64,000 bases of DNA from positions 1 to 64,000 of the forward strand of contig CATKHT010000100.1 of the NCBI GenBank assembly GCA_949752745.1, read 5' to 3'. The DNA is from Protula sp. h YS-2021 (taxonomy: Eukaryota > Annelida > Polychaeta > Sabellida > Serpulidae). The notes beneath the pieces were generated by a model. That model was not told where the DNA came from. It saw only the letters and a program-made list of their open reading frames with translations, and searched no databases. A program made the translations under genes and the position numbers. Positions 19,867 through 27,530 of the stretch are shown in pieces. How positions within the stretch are numbered: position 1 is the first letter of the stretch; the number at the start of each line of letters is the position of its first letter.

Positions 19867-20189
19867 TTTAGCAGTAGTTTGGCTAACAAGGGTAATGCCA
19901 ATCTAGCAATAACTCCAATGAATCCTCCTTTCTGATTAATCAACTTCTTTTATCGTCGAAGGGATATCTTCTTATCTGCTAGAGTACGTAGCGTATGACG
20001 TTCACGTTTAAATTCCTTAAACCGTTTTGAGCTTAAGGGTAAATGTCCTTGCAATATATTCAAACAAATTTCAAACAAGCTTGTTAATTCCTCCTTTGTA
20101 GCTTGCTGTAGCAAGGATTTACGTCGTTTAGGCCCACTGCGTGCAAGCAAATGAAGAAACGGCTGGTTCGCTCGAATACGTTTAGACAT
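19863..20189 (-). pseudogene. Small basic virion-type protein with lost hydrophobic tail
   Basis: The open part (20189 to 19950, 79 residues) is basic: SKRIRANQPF, GPKRRKSLLQQATKEELTSL, ICLNILQGHLPLS and KEFKRERHTL. An in-frame TAA at 19950-19952 replaces the Lys codon found in element 2, where the frame continues about 29 residues into a hydrophobic end (GGFIGAIARLALPLLAKLLL). That tail would insert in membranes, so element 1 has lost the probable membrane-active part. This protein type is common near the ATPase in Polintons. It overlaps the ATPase stop by 8 bases. Confidence 0.7.
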
Positions 20190-20841
20190 CTTGACTGCGA
20201 ATGGTTAAATGACTTGGTTCTTGTTCATACACTGCTTTATCAATATATACATAATGTGTATCTTTTGGTAAAATGCCTGTACGAATACGTAGTTGATCAT
20301 TTGTCTTTGGTTTTAAATCAATGAATAAATAACCATGAGGTTTGCTAGTAGCATCTTGATAGGCTTCTATGAGAAATTGAGATCTTCTAGGATACATTTG
20401 CCGCGCCAATGTACTAATTTGTTGACTGTCTCTCGGATTTTTAAACAGAATGATATAATGTGTATTCAAACTAATATTTCGCATCTCTTTCCCATGATGG
20501 AATAAATTATGCACAATAAAAATAATGCTTAGATTTTGATGACTGCTGCCAACACTAAAGAGACGTGTCATACGCTCATCACTATGGCATTTCGTCATTA
20601 AGTCATCAATGATAAGTAAGTTTGGTTTCTTCGGGTTAAAACGCTCTTCAATGTCATCTGGAATGCCTTGGTAAAATTCCACGCCTTTCATTCCCTTGTA
20701 CAAAGGCTGATCTGCTGCATAGAGCCATAAAATGCTTTTTGGAGAGGGTTGAATCAACTTTTGTTCTAGAATTTCCTTCACCAGAGACGTTTTGCCACTG
20801 CCTGTAGGTCCAGAGACTAAACATGTAAATGGATGCTTCAT
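20182..20841 (-). CDS. Genome-packaging ATPase (A32/FtsK-HerA type)
   Basis: 219 residues from the ATG at 20841, the start also used in element 2. Walker A is GPTGSGKT (about residues 12-19), Walker B NLLIIDDLM (about 86-94), followed by a sensor-like IIFIVHNLFHHGKEMR with a candidate arginine finger. Enzymes of this type pump DNA into capsids in Polintons and large DNA viruses. It shares a 4-base overlap with the integrase stop. All key residues are present, so the frame looks functional. Confidence 0.9.
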   Translation of the reverse strand: MKHPFTCLVSGPTGSGKTSLVKEILEQKLIQPSPKSILWLYAADQPLYKGMKGVEFYQGIPDDIEERFNPKKPNLLIIDDLMTKCHSDERMTRLFSVGSSHQNLSIIFIVHNLFHHGKEMRNISLNTHYIILFKNPRDSQQISTLARQMYPRRSQFLIEAYQDATSKPHGYLFIDLKPKTNDQLRIRTGILPKDTHYVYIDKAVYEQEPSHLTIRSQDV

Positions 20842-21947
20842 TGTTGAATGTCTGTTTCTTTCACCCAACTGTTAAACTTGTTTGGCCAACCTAACCACTT
20901 GACAAATAATTCTTTCACACCTCCTCCTCGTCTTTTACGTGTTTTCAAGACTTTTTCAATTCTATAAATAGATTCAATATCTTTGGTCACTTTCTGCAGT
21001 TCTTCTTCATAGAAATGTCCATCAATATCTTCGTCTAAAAAGTCTTTCACACGATATAAATGTATTCCTTGCTTCTTACAACGATGTGTGACAATGAAGA
21101 CTTCTTGCGTCCATTTGATGTGATAATCGCGTTGAAACATATATTTAATGTGAGAAATGCGAACATGATCACCAATGTTAAATTTGTACTTCTTCTTCTT
21201 CTTCTTAGGTTTCAATTTCAGTTTGTCGACATACATATACTTCCACACTTTTGATTCGTTGTCTTTACGAATCTCGGCTGGAGCATATTTATTAGGAAGA
21301 GAACCATGAGGTCTATGGTTGTAATTGTACACCAAGTCTGGAAGAATGTCTAAGTAACGGTAAGTTTGATTATGTAGAAAATACCGATACATCATTCCCT
21401 TTAGAGTACGAATGACTCTTTCAGCAAAGTTAGCTTTGGTTTCATTCTTTGTGGTATAAGCATGAATGCCTTCTTTCTTCAAAAATGCTTTTACCCATCT
21501 GTTTTTAAATTCTGTTCCTTTATCAGACCTTAGAGTTCGCGGTCTTCGTCGTGTGTCATGAAAAATCTTTTGGAAAGCTTGTATGACGCTGGTATGTGAT
21601 TTATTAGGTATTGGCTGTACCCAGACATATTTGGAAAACACATCAATGACAATGAGTAAAAAGCGTATGTCATCATTATAGGGAGCTATGTTTCCCATAT
21701 CAGCCAAATCAATATCCCACATGTCATCAATACCACGTGTAATGACACGTTGTCTTTTGAACCTGTATTTGACAGGTTGGAGTAAACTGAAAGCATCTTG
21801 ATCCTGCAACCATTTCTTCACTTGTGAATGTGTGACTGGTTGATTATGTTTTCGTAAGATGTGATACAGTTTGTAAGGACCAGCAAATGCTCCAGGCTGT
21901 CCAGGTTTGAAGTAAATATCAGTCAAGTAGTCTTTCCACGTCGACAT
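20838..21947 (-). CDS. Retroviral-type integrase with C-terminal chromodomain
   Basis: 369 residues from the ATG at 21947; the longer frame to 22004 begins inside a TATAAAAT promoter-like stretch. The catalytic triad is Asp in DMWDIDLADM, Asp in LRSDKGTEF and Glu in NFAERVIRTLKGM, spaced as in retroviral/Polinton integrases. A basic linker (KPKKKKKKYKF) leads to an SH3-like part (IGDHVRISHIK). The end is a chromodomain: IYRIEKVL, VKWLGWP and NSWVKE, with all three likely cage aromatics (Tyr, Trp, Trp). The enzyme joins the element ends to host DNA, giving 6-bp duplications. The chromodomain suggests reading of methylated histone tails at target sites. Confidence 0.94.
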   Translation of the reverse strand: MSTWKDYLTDIYFKPGQPGAFAGPYKLYHILRKHNQPVTHSQVKKWLQDQDAFSLLQPVKYRFKRQRVITRGIDDMWDIDLADMGNIAPYNDDIRFLLIVIDVFSKYVWVQPIPNKSHTSVIQAFQKIFHDTRRRPRTLRSDKGTEFKNRWVKAFLKKEGIHAYTTKNETKANFAERVIRTLKGMMYRYFLHNQTYRYLDILPDLVYNYNHRPHGSLPNKYAPAEIRKDNESKVWKYMYVDKLKLKPKKKKKKYKFNIGDHVRISHIKYMFQRDYHIKWTQEVFIVTHRCKKQGIHLYRVKDFLDEDIDGHFYEEELQKVTKDIESIYRIEKVLKTRKRRGGGVKELFVKWLGWPNKFNSWVKETDIQQ

Positions 21948-22052
21948 GGTCACACCGAATGAAAACCACCTTCTCAACAGAACAGCTTTTATTTTATAAC
22001 TCAACCAACATCACTTAACTAACATGCATTTATAACTTAACTAACAAGTTTT

Positions 22053-22385
22053 TTACAAATCAAGTATAGATACAATGGTATGAATCACTGGAGACCATTG
22101 GTCTTCAATGAACACTAACCAATGACTGAGTTCATCCAATGTAATAGCATCTACACCATATTTCTCACAACGTTGATTTGCATTCTCTAACACTTTATCT
22201 AAATGCATGTAATATTTAGCTTCATTCCAATATGTATAAACAGATGCAAAATGACAAGTATGTTCTTGACACTCTTCATGTTGACAAGCAGGACAGACTA
22301 AATAGGCAAACTTTTTTACAGCGGATAACATTTCTTCACAATAAGCTTTTTGCACAATATATTGTCTCAGTGTCATGTCCGCCAT
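22053..22385 (-). CDS. Unknown Cys/His-rich protein (110 residues)
   Basis: I start at the ATG at 22385 (MADMTLRQ) because the upstream extension is not kept in element 2. A metal-binding pattern CPACQHEECQEHTCH is near residues 32-46. The rest is predicted helical, with YWNEAKYYMHLDKVLENANQ and a Trp-containing end. No family recognised. It lies upstream of the integrase in the leftward set. The element 2 copy has a stop in the Cys cluster and its 5' flank is replaced by a repeat. Confidence 0.55.
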   Translation of the reverse strand: MADMTLRQYIVQKAYCEEMLSAVKKFAYLVCPACQHEECQEHTCHFASVYTYWNEAKYYMHLDKVLENANQRCEKYGVDAITLDELSHWLVFIEDQWSPVIHTIVSILDL

Positions 22386-22495
22386 TGTGCAGTCTTGTGA
22401 GTCTTGAATCAATGCAACACAAGTTAAACATACTTCAAATTTACATGTCCACACGTCTGCACACCATGACGGTTGGCAAGCAAATGAAAAAGTCT

Positions 22496-22933
22496 CTAAC
22501 CCTCACACAACATTTCTAACAACTTTCCCATAATATTCTGACCAGGATATTCAGATGACACTTGTTTCACACCAGCTCCCCACCAATGATCATACGTTGC
22601 TTCAACTAAAGTTTTGTCTTTACATTCTTTCAACTTATTGCGAAACAATACACACTGATCCAGTTTGACTTGTAAAACATCTTGCATTTTGCTTCTCTTC
22701 ACTGTATGCCATAAAGGACATGGTTTTATCCCTTTAGCAATACGTTTCGCTTCATATCCATTTCTGGATGACACAATGGCTGAAGCAATATCTGGACGGT
22801 GATGAAACACTGCTTTCTCATATTGATACAAAGCTTCACTTGAGTTGAACACATGTCCATACTTTTCAAGTCGTGTTGGAAACATATTTGAAAGAACGTC
22901 CTTATGACCGCTGAATAGTACAAGATTCTCCAT
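22496..22933 (-). CDS. NADAR-domain (YbiA-like) protein
   Basis: 145 residues covering essentially one complete NADAR domain: LFSGHKDVLSNMFP, FNSSEALYQYEKAVF with the conserved Glu, GYEAKRIAKGI, LWHTVKRSKMQDVLQVK, LVEATYDHWWGAG with the Asp-Trp-Trp-Gly motif, and PGQNIMGKLLEML. Known NADAR proteins act on N-glycosidic or ADP-ribose linkages: bacterial YbiA in riboflavin pathway clean-up, others in reversing guanine ADP-ribosylation of DNA. In a virus-like element it could undo a host ADP-ribosylation defence or scavenge NAD metabolites; that is inference. Intact here, broken in element 2. Confidence 0.85.
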   Translation of the reverse strand: MENLVLFSGHKDVLSNMFPTRLEKYGHVFNSSEALYQYEKAVFHHRPDIASAIVSSRNGYEAKRIAKGIKPCPLWHTVKRSKMQDVLQVKLDQCVLFRNKLKECKDKTLVEATYDHWWGAGVKQVSSEYPGQNIMGKLLEMLCEG

Positions 22934-22948
22934 GTTGACTTTGCTTCT

Positions 22949-23080
22949 TTATTCTGACATGTCGGTTTCTTCCTGTAATAAAATATCTTTTAATATATTT
23001 GCTGCCTCTTCTATCATATTCTTTCTTTGTTTACGTTGAAACCACTCACATAAAACTAAATTTGCTAGTAAGAAAAACAT
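22949..23080 (-). CDS. 43-residue hydrophobic-leader peptide
   Basis: Small frame MFFLLANLVLCEWFQRKQRK followed by an amphipathic acidic helix ending in MSE. The first 11 residues are hydrophobic and followed by basic residues, as in a single-pass or signal-type segment. Element 2 (47495-47626) encodes the same peptide without change while its upstream intergenic sequence has diverged, so constraint is likely. It may alternatively be the second exon of the 103-residue frame upstream, which ends in a splice donor. Size makes the call uncertain. Confidence 0.5.
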   Translation of the reverse strand: MFFLLANLVLCEWFQRKQRKNMIEEAANILKDILLQEETDMSE

Positions 23081-23105
23081 GGTTATGTCTTTGAGAAACA
23101 ATTCA

Positions 23106-23459
23106 CTATGTTGTCATAAACATGATTAAAAAAGGTTTTATATAACTTACCTGATAAAGCTGCTCGGTTTCCTCTGCTTCTTTACAACAATCTCTCAAAT
23201 GATCAACCACGGTGAAATATACTTCCACATCAGTGCGAGCAGAATAAAGTGCAGCATCAAAGTCAAAGTCAGGATCTTCTTCTATTCCAGTTTTATGACA
23301 TTCTCCAAGAAATCTTGAATGCAGTTCAATCACATCAAGACTATGATGTACAACATCCCAAAAAGCATCCAAATGATAAAGTTGATAGTCTGGAGTGCCA
23401 CAGCAAGCAAGTTTAGCAATCATCAAGTCAATATAAGCATTTTTAAAACATGCGTCCAT
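23106..23459 (-). CDS. Unknown helical protein, probable exon ending at a splice donor
   Basis: MDACFKNAYIDLMIAKL opens a predicted all-helical protein containing an acidic EEDPDFDFD segment. After 103 codons the sequence reads CAG|GTAAGT at 23151/23150, a consensus donor, and beyond it the two elements diverge (short deletions). The real product therefore may end at residue 103 or continue in an exon near 23050-22949. It resembles the 143-residue protein at 24209-24643 in spacing of FK-x2-Y, KL, W, FL-x-EC and acidic motifs. No known family. Confidence 0.6.
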   Translation of the reverse strand: MDACFKNAYIDLMIAKLACCGTPDYQLYHLDAFWDVVHHSLDVIELHSRFLGECHKTGIEEDPDFDFDAALYSARTDVEVYFTVVDHLRDCCKEAEETEQLYQVSYIKPFLIMFMTT

Positions 23460-23483
23460 CTTGTTTCAGTGTCTTGTGGGCTT

Positions 23484-24128
23484 TTACTTTGCTTCACTGA
23501 CTTTAAGTACTCCACACTTGTCGCAGAAGTTGCTTGGTTCACACAACTTGCAATTATACTTGTGGCAGTGGCAATGATAATCCTCCACATATCCACAAGC
23601 ACCGCAATAGTCACAGGTAAGTCCAAGTTGATTTTGTACGTTCATGTTCTCCAACTGAACTTCAGCCAGCCTTTTCTTGGATAGCTTTGACACCTTCATC
23701 CGACCATCCTTTTGCAGCTTGATGATCGTTTTCTTGTCATGACATTCCTCACATGGTGATAGGGCTGAGTTGATGTTGTCCATCTCCTGAAGCAGTGTCT
23801 CCCATTCACCATCATTCATGTTGATGTGATGTGTGTATTCTTTCCCTTCAAACCGTGACGTGCGCACAAAACTCACATAGCGCATATCCAAGTATGAAAT
23901 GACTTCAAGCCACTTCGTTTGCGTTAAGTACAGTTTGAAGCCAATGTCACGTAAATTTTTCAAGCTTTGGCATACAATCTTCCACAAAGATGGTGAATAA
24001 GCACACCATCTCTCTCCACGTGTGATGCGTAGAAATGGCCCATATTCTCCATGCTCCACAGTAATGGTTAAGTTAGCACTAATTTTAAAGCTGCTGCTGC
24101 TGCTGCTGCTGCTTGTCTTGTTCTCCAT
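23484..24128 (-). CDS. Protein with PC4-like halves and a C-terminal zinc ribbon
   Basis: 214 residues from the ATG at 24128. The longer frame to 24218 starts on the TATAAAAG box itself, so it is rejected. After a Ser run come two segments with the strand-strand-strand-W-helix pattern: LTITVEH, PFLRITRG and SLWKIVCQSL, then YVSFVRTSRF, YTHHINMND and GEWETLLQEMD. A C-x2-C pair (CEEC) follows, and the end is a Cys/His cluster (CDYCGACGY, CHCHKYNCKLC, FCDKC) able to bind two zinc ions. It looks like a regulatory DNA-binding protein, by inference. Intact in element 2. Confidence 0.65.
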   Translation of the reverse strand: MENKTSSSSSSSSFKISANLTITVEHGEYGPFLRITRGERWCAYSPSLWKIVCQSLKNLRDIGFKLYLTQTKWLEVISYLDMRYVSFVRTSRFEGKEYTHHINMNDGEWETLLQEMDNINSALSPCEECHDKKTIIKLQKDGRMKVSKLSKKRLAEVQLENMNVQNQLGLTCDYCGACGYVEDYHCHCHKYNCKLCEPSNFCDKCGVLKVSEAK

Positions 24129-24205
24129 GGCTGCTACAATGTACTGATGATGCACTCCCTCCAACTGTCTGCTGAGAAATGACTTCACTCTGCTGAGTCC
24201 ACTCC

Positions 24206-24213
24206 CTTTTATA
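24206..24213 (-). promoter_or_regulatory. TATA box for the zinc-ribbon/PC4-like gene
   Basis: TATAAAAG on the minus strand, 78 bases before the chosen ATG. It overlaps the 3' end of the preceding gene. Confidence 0.65.
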
Positions 24214-24643
24214 CCCAACTGTTTGCTGAGTCAGCAAAGAACTTGCAAAGTTTTGAATTCACTTCAACTCGTCCATGGTTGAATCGGACAAGCTCTGATA
24301 CATTCGTCTTCAATGGAACATCATCATCATAATGTAAAATGATTCTTGCAGCTACAACTAACATGAGCTCAACTGCCCAAATTGTATTCACGTTGATAAA
24401 CGCTGAATCAATGTCGTAAGTTAACGGTAAATGTAGATCTTCACATTCACGTAGAAACGAGCGGATGAAACGATCTCTTGGAATGGTCTTTCCAACAGCT
24501 TCCCAATGCTGATGTAAGTTCTTCACTTGCAGCATCCAATCCGATTCAAAAGCAGGAAGCTTTGAAAACACATAGTCAGCATAATTCACTTTGAAGACGT
24601 CATCCATGGTCTCTACACATCTGTGAAAAAGTAAGGCCGACAT
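24209..24643 (-). CDS. Unknown helical protein (about 144 residues)
   Basis: First gene of the leftward set. I start at the ATG at 24643 (MSALLFHRCV), the start matched in element 2; the upstream extension lies in leader DNA. The protein is predicted helical, with VFKVNYADYVFSKL, HWEAV, FIRSFLRECEDL and VELMLVVAARIIL. The order of these motifs parallels the 103-residue exon at 23151-23459, suggesting an old duplication. No known domain. Expression from the TATAAAAG at 24734-24741 would place it among early genes. Confidence 0.65.
   Translation of the reverse strand: MSALLFHRCVETMDDVFKVNYADYVFSKLPAFESDWMLQVKNLHQHWEAVGKTIPRDRFIRSFLRECEDLHLPLTYDIDSAFINVNTIWAVELMLVVAARIILHYDDDVPLKTNVSELVRFNHGRVEVNSKLCKFFADSANSWV
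24224..24236. promoter_or_regulatory. Perfect Maf/AP-1 palindrome (T-MARE)
   Basis: TGCTGAGTCAGCA, 11 bases upstream of the TATA box for the zinc-ribbon gene and inside the 3' end of the previous gene. Confidence 0.75.
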
Positions 24644-24733
24644 TGTCAAGTCTTTTCTCGTCACACAATATCCACTTGTTGACTTGTTGACAGAATGTAT
24701 TACTAGTTGACTAGTTGACATGTTTCACTCATG

Positions 24734-24741
24734 CTTTTATA
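24734..24741 (-). promoter_or_regulatory. TATA box for the first leftward gene
   Basis: TATAAAAG on the minus strand, about 90 bases before the ATG at 24643. Confidence 0.55.
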
Positions 24742-24787
24742 CTACTTCCATGTAATCAAAATATGGTGTGTAACTTTGTTAAAAAAT

Positions 24788-24800
24788 TGCTGACTCAGCA
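24788..24800. promoter_or_regulatory. Perfect Maf/AP-1 palindrome (T-MARE)
   Basis: TGCTGACTCAGCA, the other central-base form of the Maf consensus, about 47 bases upstream of the TATA box. Confidence 0.75.
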
Positions 24801-25087
24801 GAATTTTACTTGTGTATATGAATGTCTCACTTACAGTTGTCGAGTTGTACAGCTGCACTGCTACACAGCAGAGACATCTAGCGGTGAAGTTAACTGACGG
24901 TGAAGTTAAATGGTCTGCCAAAATGGTATTCATCCGCGAAGAAGCACTGTAATGGCGGTAAAAATGCATACAGCAAGCTGCGCAAATAGCCTATGACTAC
25001 TTTATAACAAAACTTTACATAAAACTGAATCAAATGGTGAAATTTTCATATAAATCGACCAAGTATAACGAAAGGTATTGTTTTACA

Positions 25088-25440
25088 AAGTTTCAATTAA
25101 GCAAATAACCAAAGTTTGTTTACAAAGTTTGTTTACAAATTTTGTTTATAAAGTTTGTTTATAAAGTTTGTTTACAAATTTTATTTATAAAGTTTGTTTA
25201 CAAAGTTTGTTTACAAAGTTTGTTTACAAAGTTTGTTTACAAAGTTTGTTTACAAAGTTTGTTTACAAATTTTGTTTATAAAGTTTATTTACAAAGTTTG
25301 TTTACAAAGTTTGTTTACAAAGTTTGTTTACAAAGTTTCTTCACAAAGTTTATTTATAAAGTTTGTTTATAAAGTTTGTTTACACAGTTTGTTTACAAAG
25401 TTTCAATTATGCAAATAACTAAAGTTTGTTTACAAAGTTC
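25088..25440. repeat. 13-bp forkhead-like array (AAAGTTTGTTTAC)n
   Basis: About twenty copies of AAAGTTTGTTTAC and close variants. Each holds TGTTTAC, the core of forkhead-factor sites. The same array, inverted and on the other side of the coding core, is at 32590-33045 in element 2. Confidence 0.92.
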
Positions 25441-25474
25441 ACTTTTTATTTATAAAGTTTCAATAAACACTTAC

Positions 25475-25499
25475 CGAAATAGTTGTCACTGGATGCCAT
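25475..25499 (-). other. Candidate 25-base coding micro-exon
   Basis: ATG at 25499 followed by eight codons and one base, then GTAAGTG, a consensus splice donor. A second donor-like TTTCGGTGAGTG lies upstream. It is downstream of TATATAAG (25591-25598). The same exon is at 32533-32557 in element 2. In element 1 I see no matching in-frame acceptor for it in the adjacent leftward gene. Confidence 0.5.
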
Positions 25500-25590
25500 C
25501 CCTTGATCTGATGTGATCCAATTGTAGTTCTACAACTTGTACTTCCTTGCTCCACTCACCGAAATGACTGTCACTGCTGTATGCTCATCC

Positions 25591-25598
25591 CTTATATA
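25591..25598 (-). promoter_or_regulatory. TATA box of the micro-exon arm
   Basis: TATATAAG on the minus strand; conserved at 32443-32450 in element 2. Confidence 0.6.
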
Positions 25599-25649
25599 CC
25601 CCTCTGATGGAACTGAAGCTGACTTGACAGAATGTTGCTCGCCTAGGGT

Positions 25650-26238
25650 GGGGGGGGGGGGGGGTCGAAAAAATGAAAAATGTTCAGAATCGTCTGAAAC
25701 GGATAAATATGCAAAAATCACAATTTCGAGGGGGGGGGGGTCGAAAAAATGAAAAATGTTCAGAATCGTCTGAAACGGATAAATCTGCAAAAATCATAAT
25801 TTCGAGGGGGGGGGGGTCGAAAAAATGAAAAATGTTCAGAATCGTCTGAAACGGATAAATATGCAAAAATCACAATTTCGAGGGGGGGGGGGGGGGGGTC
25901 GAAAAAATGAAAAATGTTCAGAATCGTCTGAAACGGATAAATCTGCAAAAATCATAATTTCGAGGGGGGGGGGGGGGGTCGAAAAAATGAAAAATGTTCA
26001 GAATCGTCTGAAACGGATAAATATGCAAAAATCACAATTTCGATGGGGGGGGGGGGGGGGGGGGTCGGTCGAAAAAATGAAAAATGTTCAGAATCGTCTG
26101 AAACGGATAAATCTGCAAAAATCACAATTTCGAGGGGGGGGGGGGGGGGGGGGGGGGTCGAAAAAATGAAAAATGTTCAGAATCGTCTGAAACGGATAAA
26201 TCTGCAAAAATCACAATTTCGAGGGGGGGGGGGGGGGG
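25650..26238. repeat. Subterminal poly-G array, 7 copies of about 76-92 bp
   Basis: Units of GTCGAAAAAATGAAAAATG, TTCAGAATCGTCTGAAACGG, ATAAATATGCAAAAATCACA and ATTTCGA followed by 10-24 Gs. A or T at one position (ATAT/ATCT) alternates between copies. Open frames through it come from the lack of stops in the unit. Confidence 0.95.
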
Positions 26239-26591
26239 TTGTCGACCTTTTTAGGCTCTGTTGCCATGGTTACACTGATTGACAGGTCGAGTTCGTTGGC
26301 TTCATGATGATTGACTCGGCCAAACCACTTTCGCTCCAGACTTTCGCTCCAGACAGTATGACGTCATCATGACGTCATTATCACGTCATGGAGGGCCGCG
26401 CCTATCCTTACACTTATCCTGACGTCACTTCCGCTCCAGACATGATGACGTCACTTCCACTCCAGACAGCACTTCCGGTCTAGACAACACTTCCGGTCCA
26501 GACGCTATGACGTCACTTCCAGACAGTATGACGTCACTTCCAGACAGTATGACGTCAAAAAGTGCAGTAGAACTCTTGTTTTCACCCTACT
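26238..26591 (-). repeat. Element 1 right terminal inverted repeat
   Basis: Inverted copy of 8894-9267, lacking one short internal unit. Ends CACCCTACT. Confidence 0.95.
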
Positions 26592-26597
26592 GACGTC
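26592..26597. repeat. Target site duplication GACGTC, right of element 1
   Basis: Matches 8888-8893 exactly. Confidence 0.93.
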
Positions 26598-27384
26598 AGC
26601 CTTTGACATTTATAACCAAGTCTAATCCAGCTAATTTTCAGTCCGTTTCAAACGTAAACACATGACGTAGGTGCACCAGTCTGCAGTCAGTAACAGGAAA
26701 TGCCGCGGTGCAATAAAATAGTTTTGAAACGCCAAGCTACATTTTTTCACGAGTGCCTATTGGGAAATGTACTCATCAGGGATAGTTCCTGGACGGAATT
26801 CTGGGTTCCCGGGGGGGGGGGGAGGGGGCATTTGTTGTGTATTTTTGTAGGGGGCGGAAAGCCTATTTTTCCAGGATTCCAAATATCTTGTTACACAAGA
26901 CCAAACGCTCAAGTCTTCCAAAATGTAAGGCCAAAAAAAAAAAAAAAATCTCAAAATTGTCAACTGTTAAAAAAAAGAGTGTAAATAAACAAGCGAATTT
27001 TGTTATCGGTAAATTGAGACAGTTTATACTTGACGTGGCTGTTCAACACATCACATGAGACAGAGGGACTTGACGAACAAAGGAAATGCTCTACACACAC
27101 TTAATATCGCTCGGTCGTGTCACAACACTCGCCCCCTTATCAGCTTATCAGTCCAACGACGCAATACAGGAAATTGATTGGCGCTTAGGAACAATCGGCG
27201 GGGACATGTTGACAAGTAAACACGGCTCTGATTGCTGATTCATTTCCTTCAACTATGCATTTCAGCTGAATGACATACGACGTGTTTACGCCTGATTCCT
27301 TTTTTTTCACCACACCAGCTTGCTCGGTTAATTAGACAGGCCATCAGGGCCAGGGGGGCGGGGGCAAACGTGGCAGGCGAACCC
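26598..27384. other. Host intergenic DNA
   Basis: Contains a poly-G run near 26811-26821 and a poly-A run near 26934-26948. No gene recognised. Confidence 0.5.
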
Positions 27385-27530
27385 ACGACAATTGATCTAA
27401 CCACAACTGATCCAGCGACAATTGATCCAATGACAACTCATCTAGTGACAATTGCTCTAACGACAACTCATCTAGCGACAAATGATCTAACGACAACTCA
27501 TCTAGCGACAAATGATCTAAACTTTAGAGC
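27385..27530. repeat. 15/30-bp tandem repeat
   Basis: Alternating CGACAACTCATCTAG and CGACAAATGATCTAA units. The Thr-rich frame across it is an artefact. Confidence 0.88.

Larger units (their letters stand above)
24686..24937 (-). repeat. Internal inverted repeat, right copy (element 1)
   Basis: Reverse complement of 10191-10464 with a few small indels. It carries the TATA box at 24734-24741 and the Maf/AP-1 site at 24788-24800. Confidence 0.92.
8894..26591 (+). mobile_element. Polinton/Maverick element 1
   Basis: A 17,698-bp element with AGTAGGGTG and CACCCTACT termini, inverted terminal repeats and a 6-bp target duplication. It encodes protein-primed-type DNA polymerase B, integrase, packaging ATPase, adenain-type protease, major capsid and penton-like proteins, which together define Polintons and related adintovirus-like elements. 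Genes run inward from both ends and converge near 15.7-16.1 kb. Two genes carry nonsense codons (polB at 11210, small hydrophobic protein at 19950) while the other main frames are open, so the copy is fairly young but probably not autonomous. Confidence 0.97.

Noticed and set aside
25530..26282. Frames through the poly-G array, both strands
   Set aside because: The unit lacks stops; the products are repeats with poly-Gly or poly-Pro runs set by tract length.
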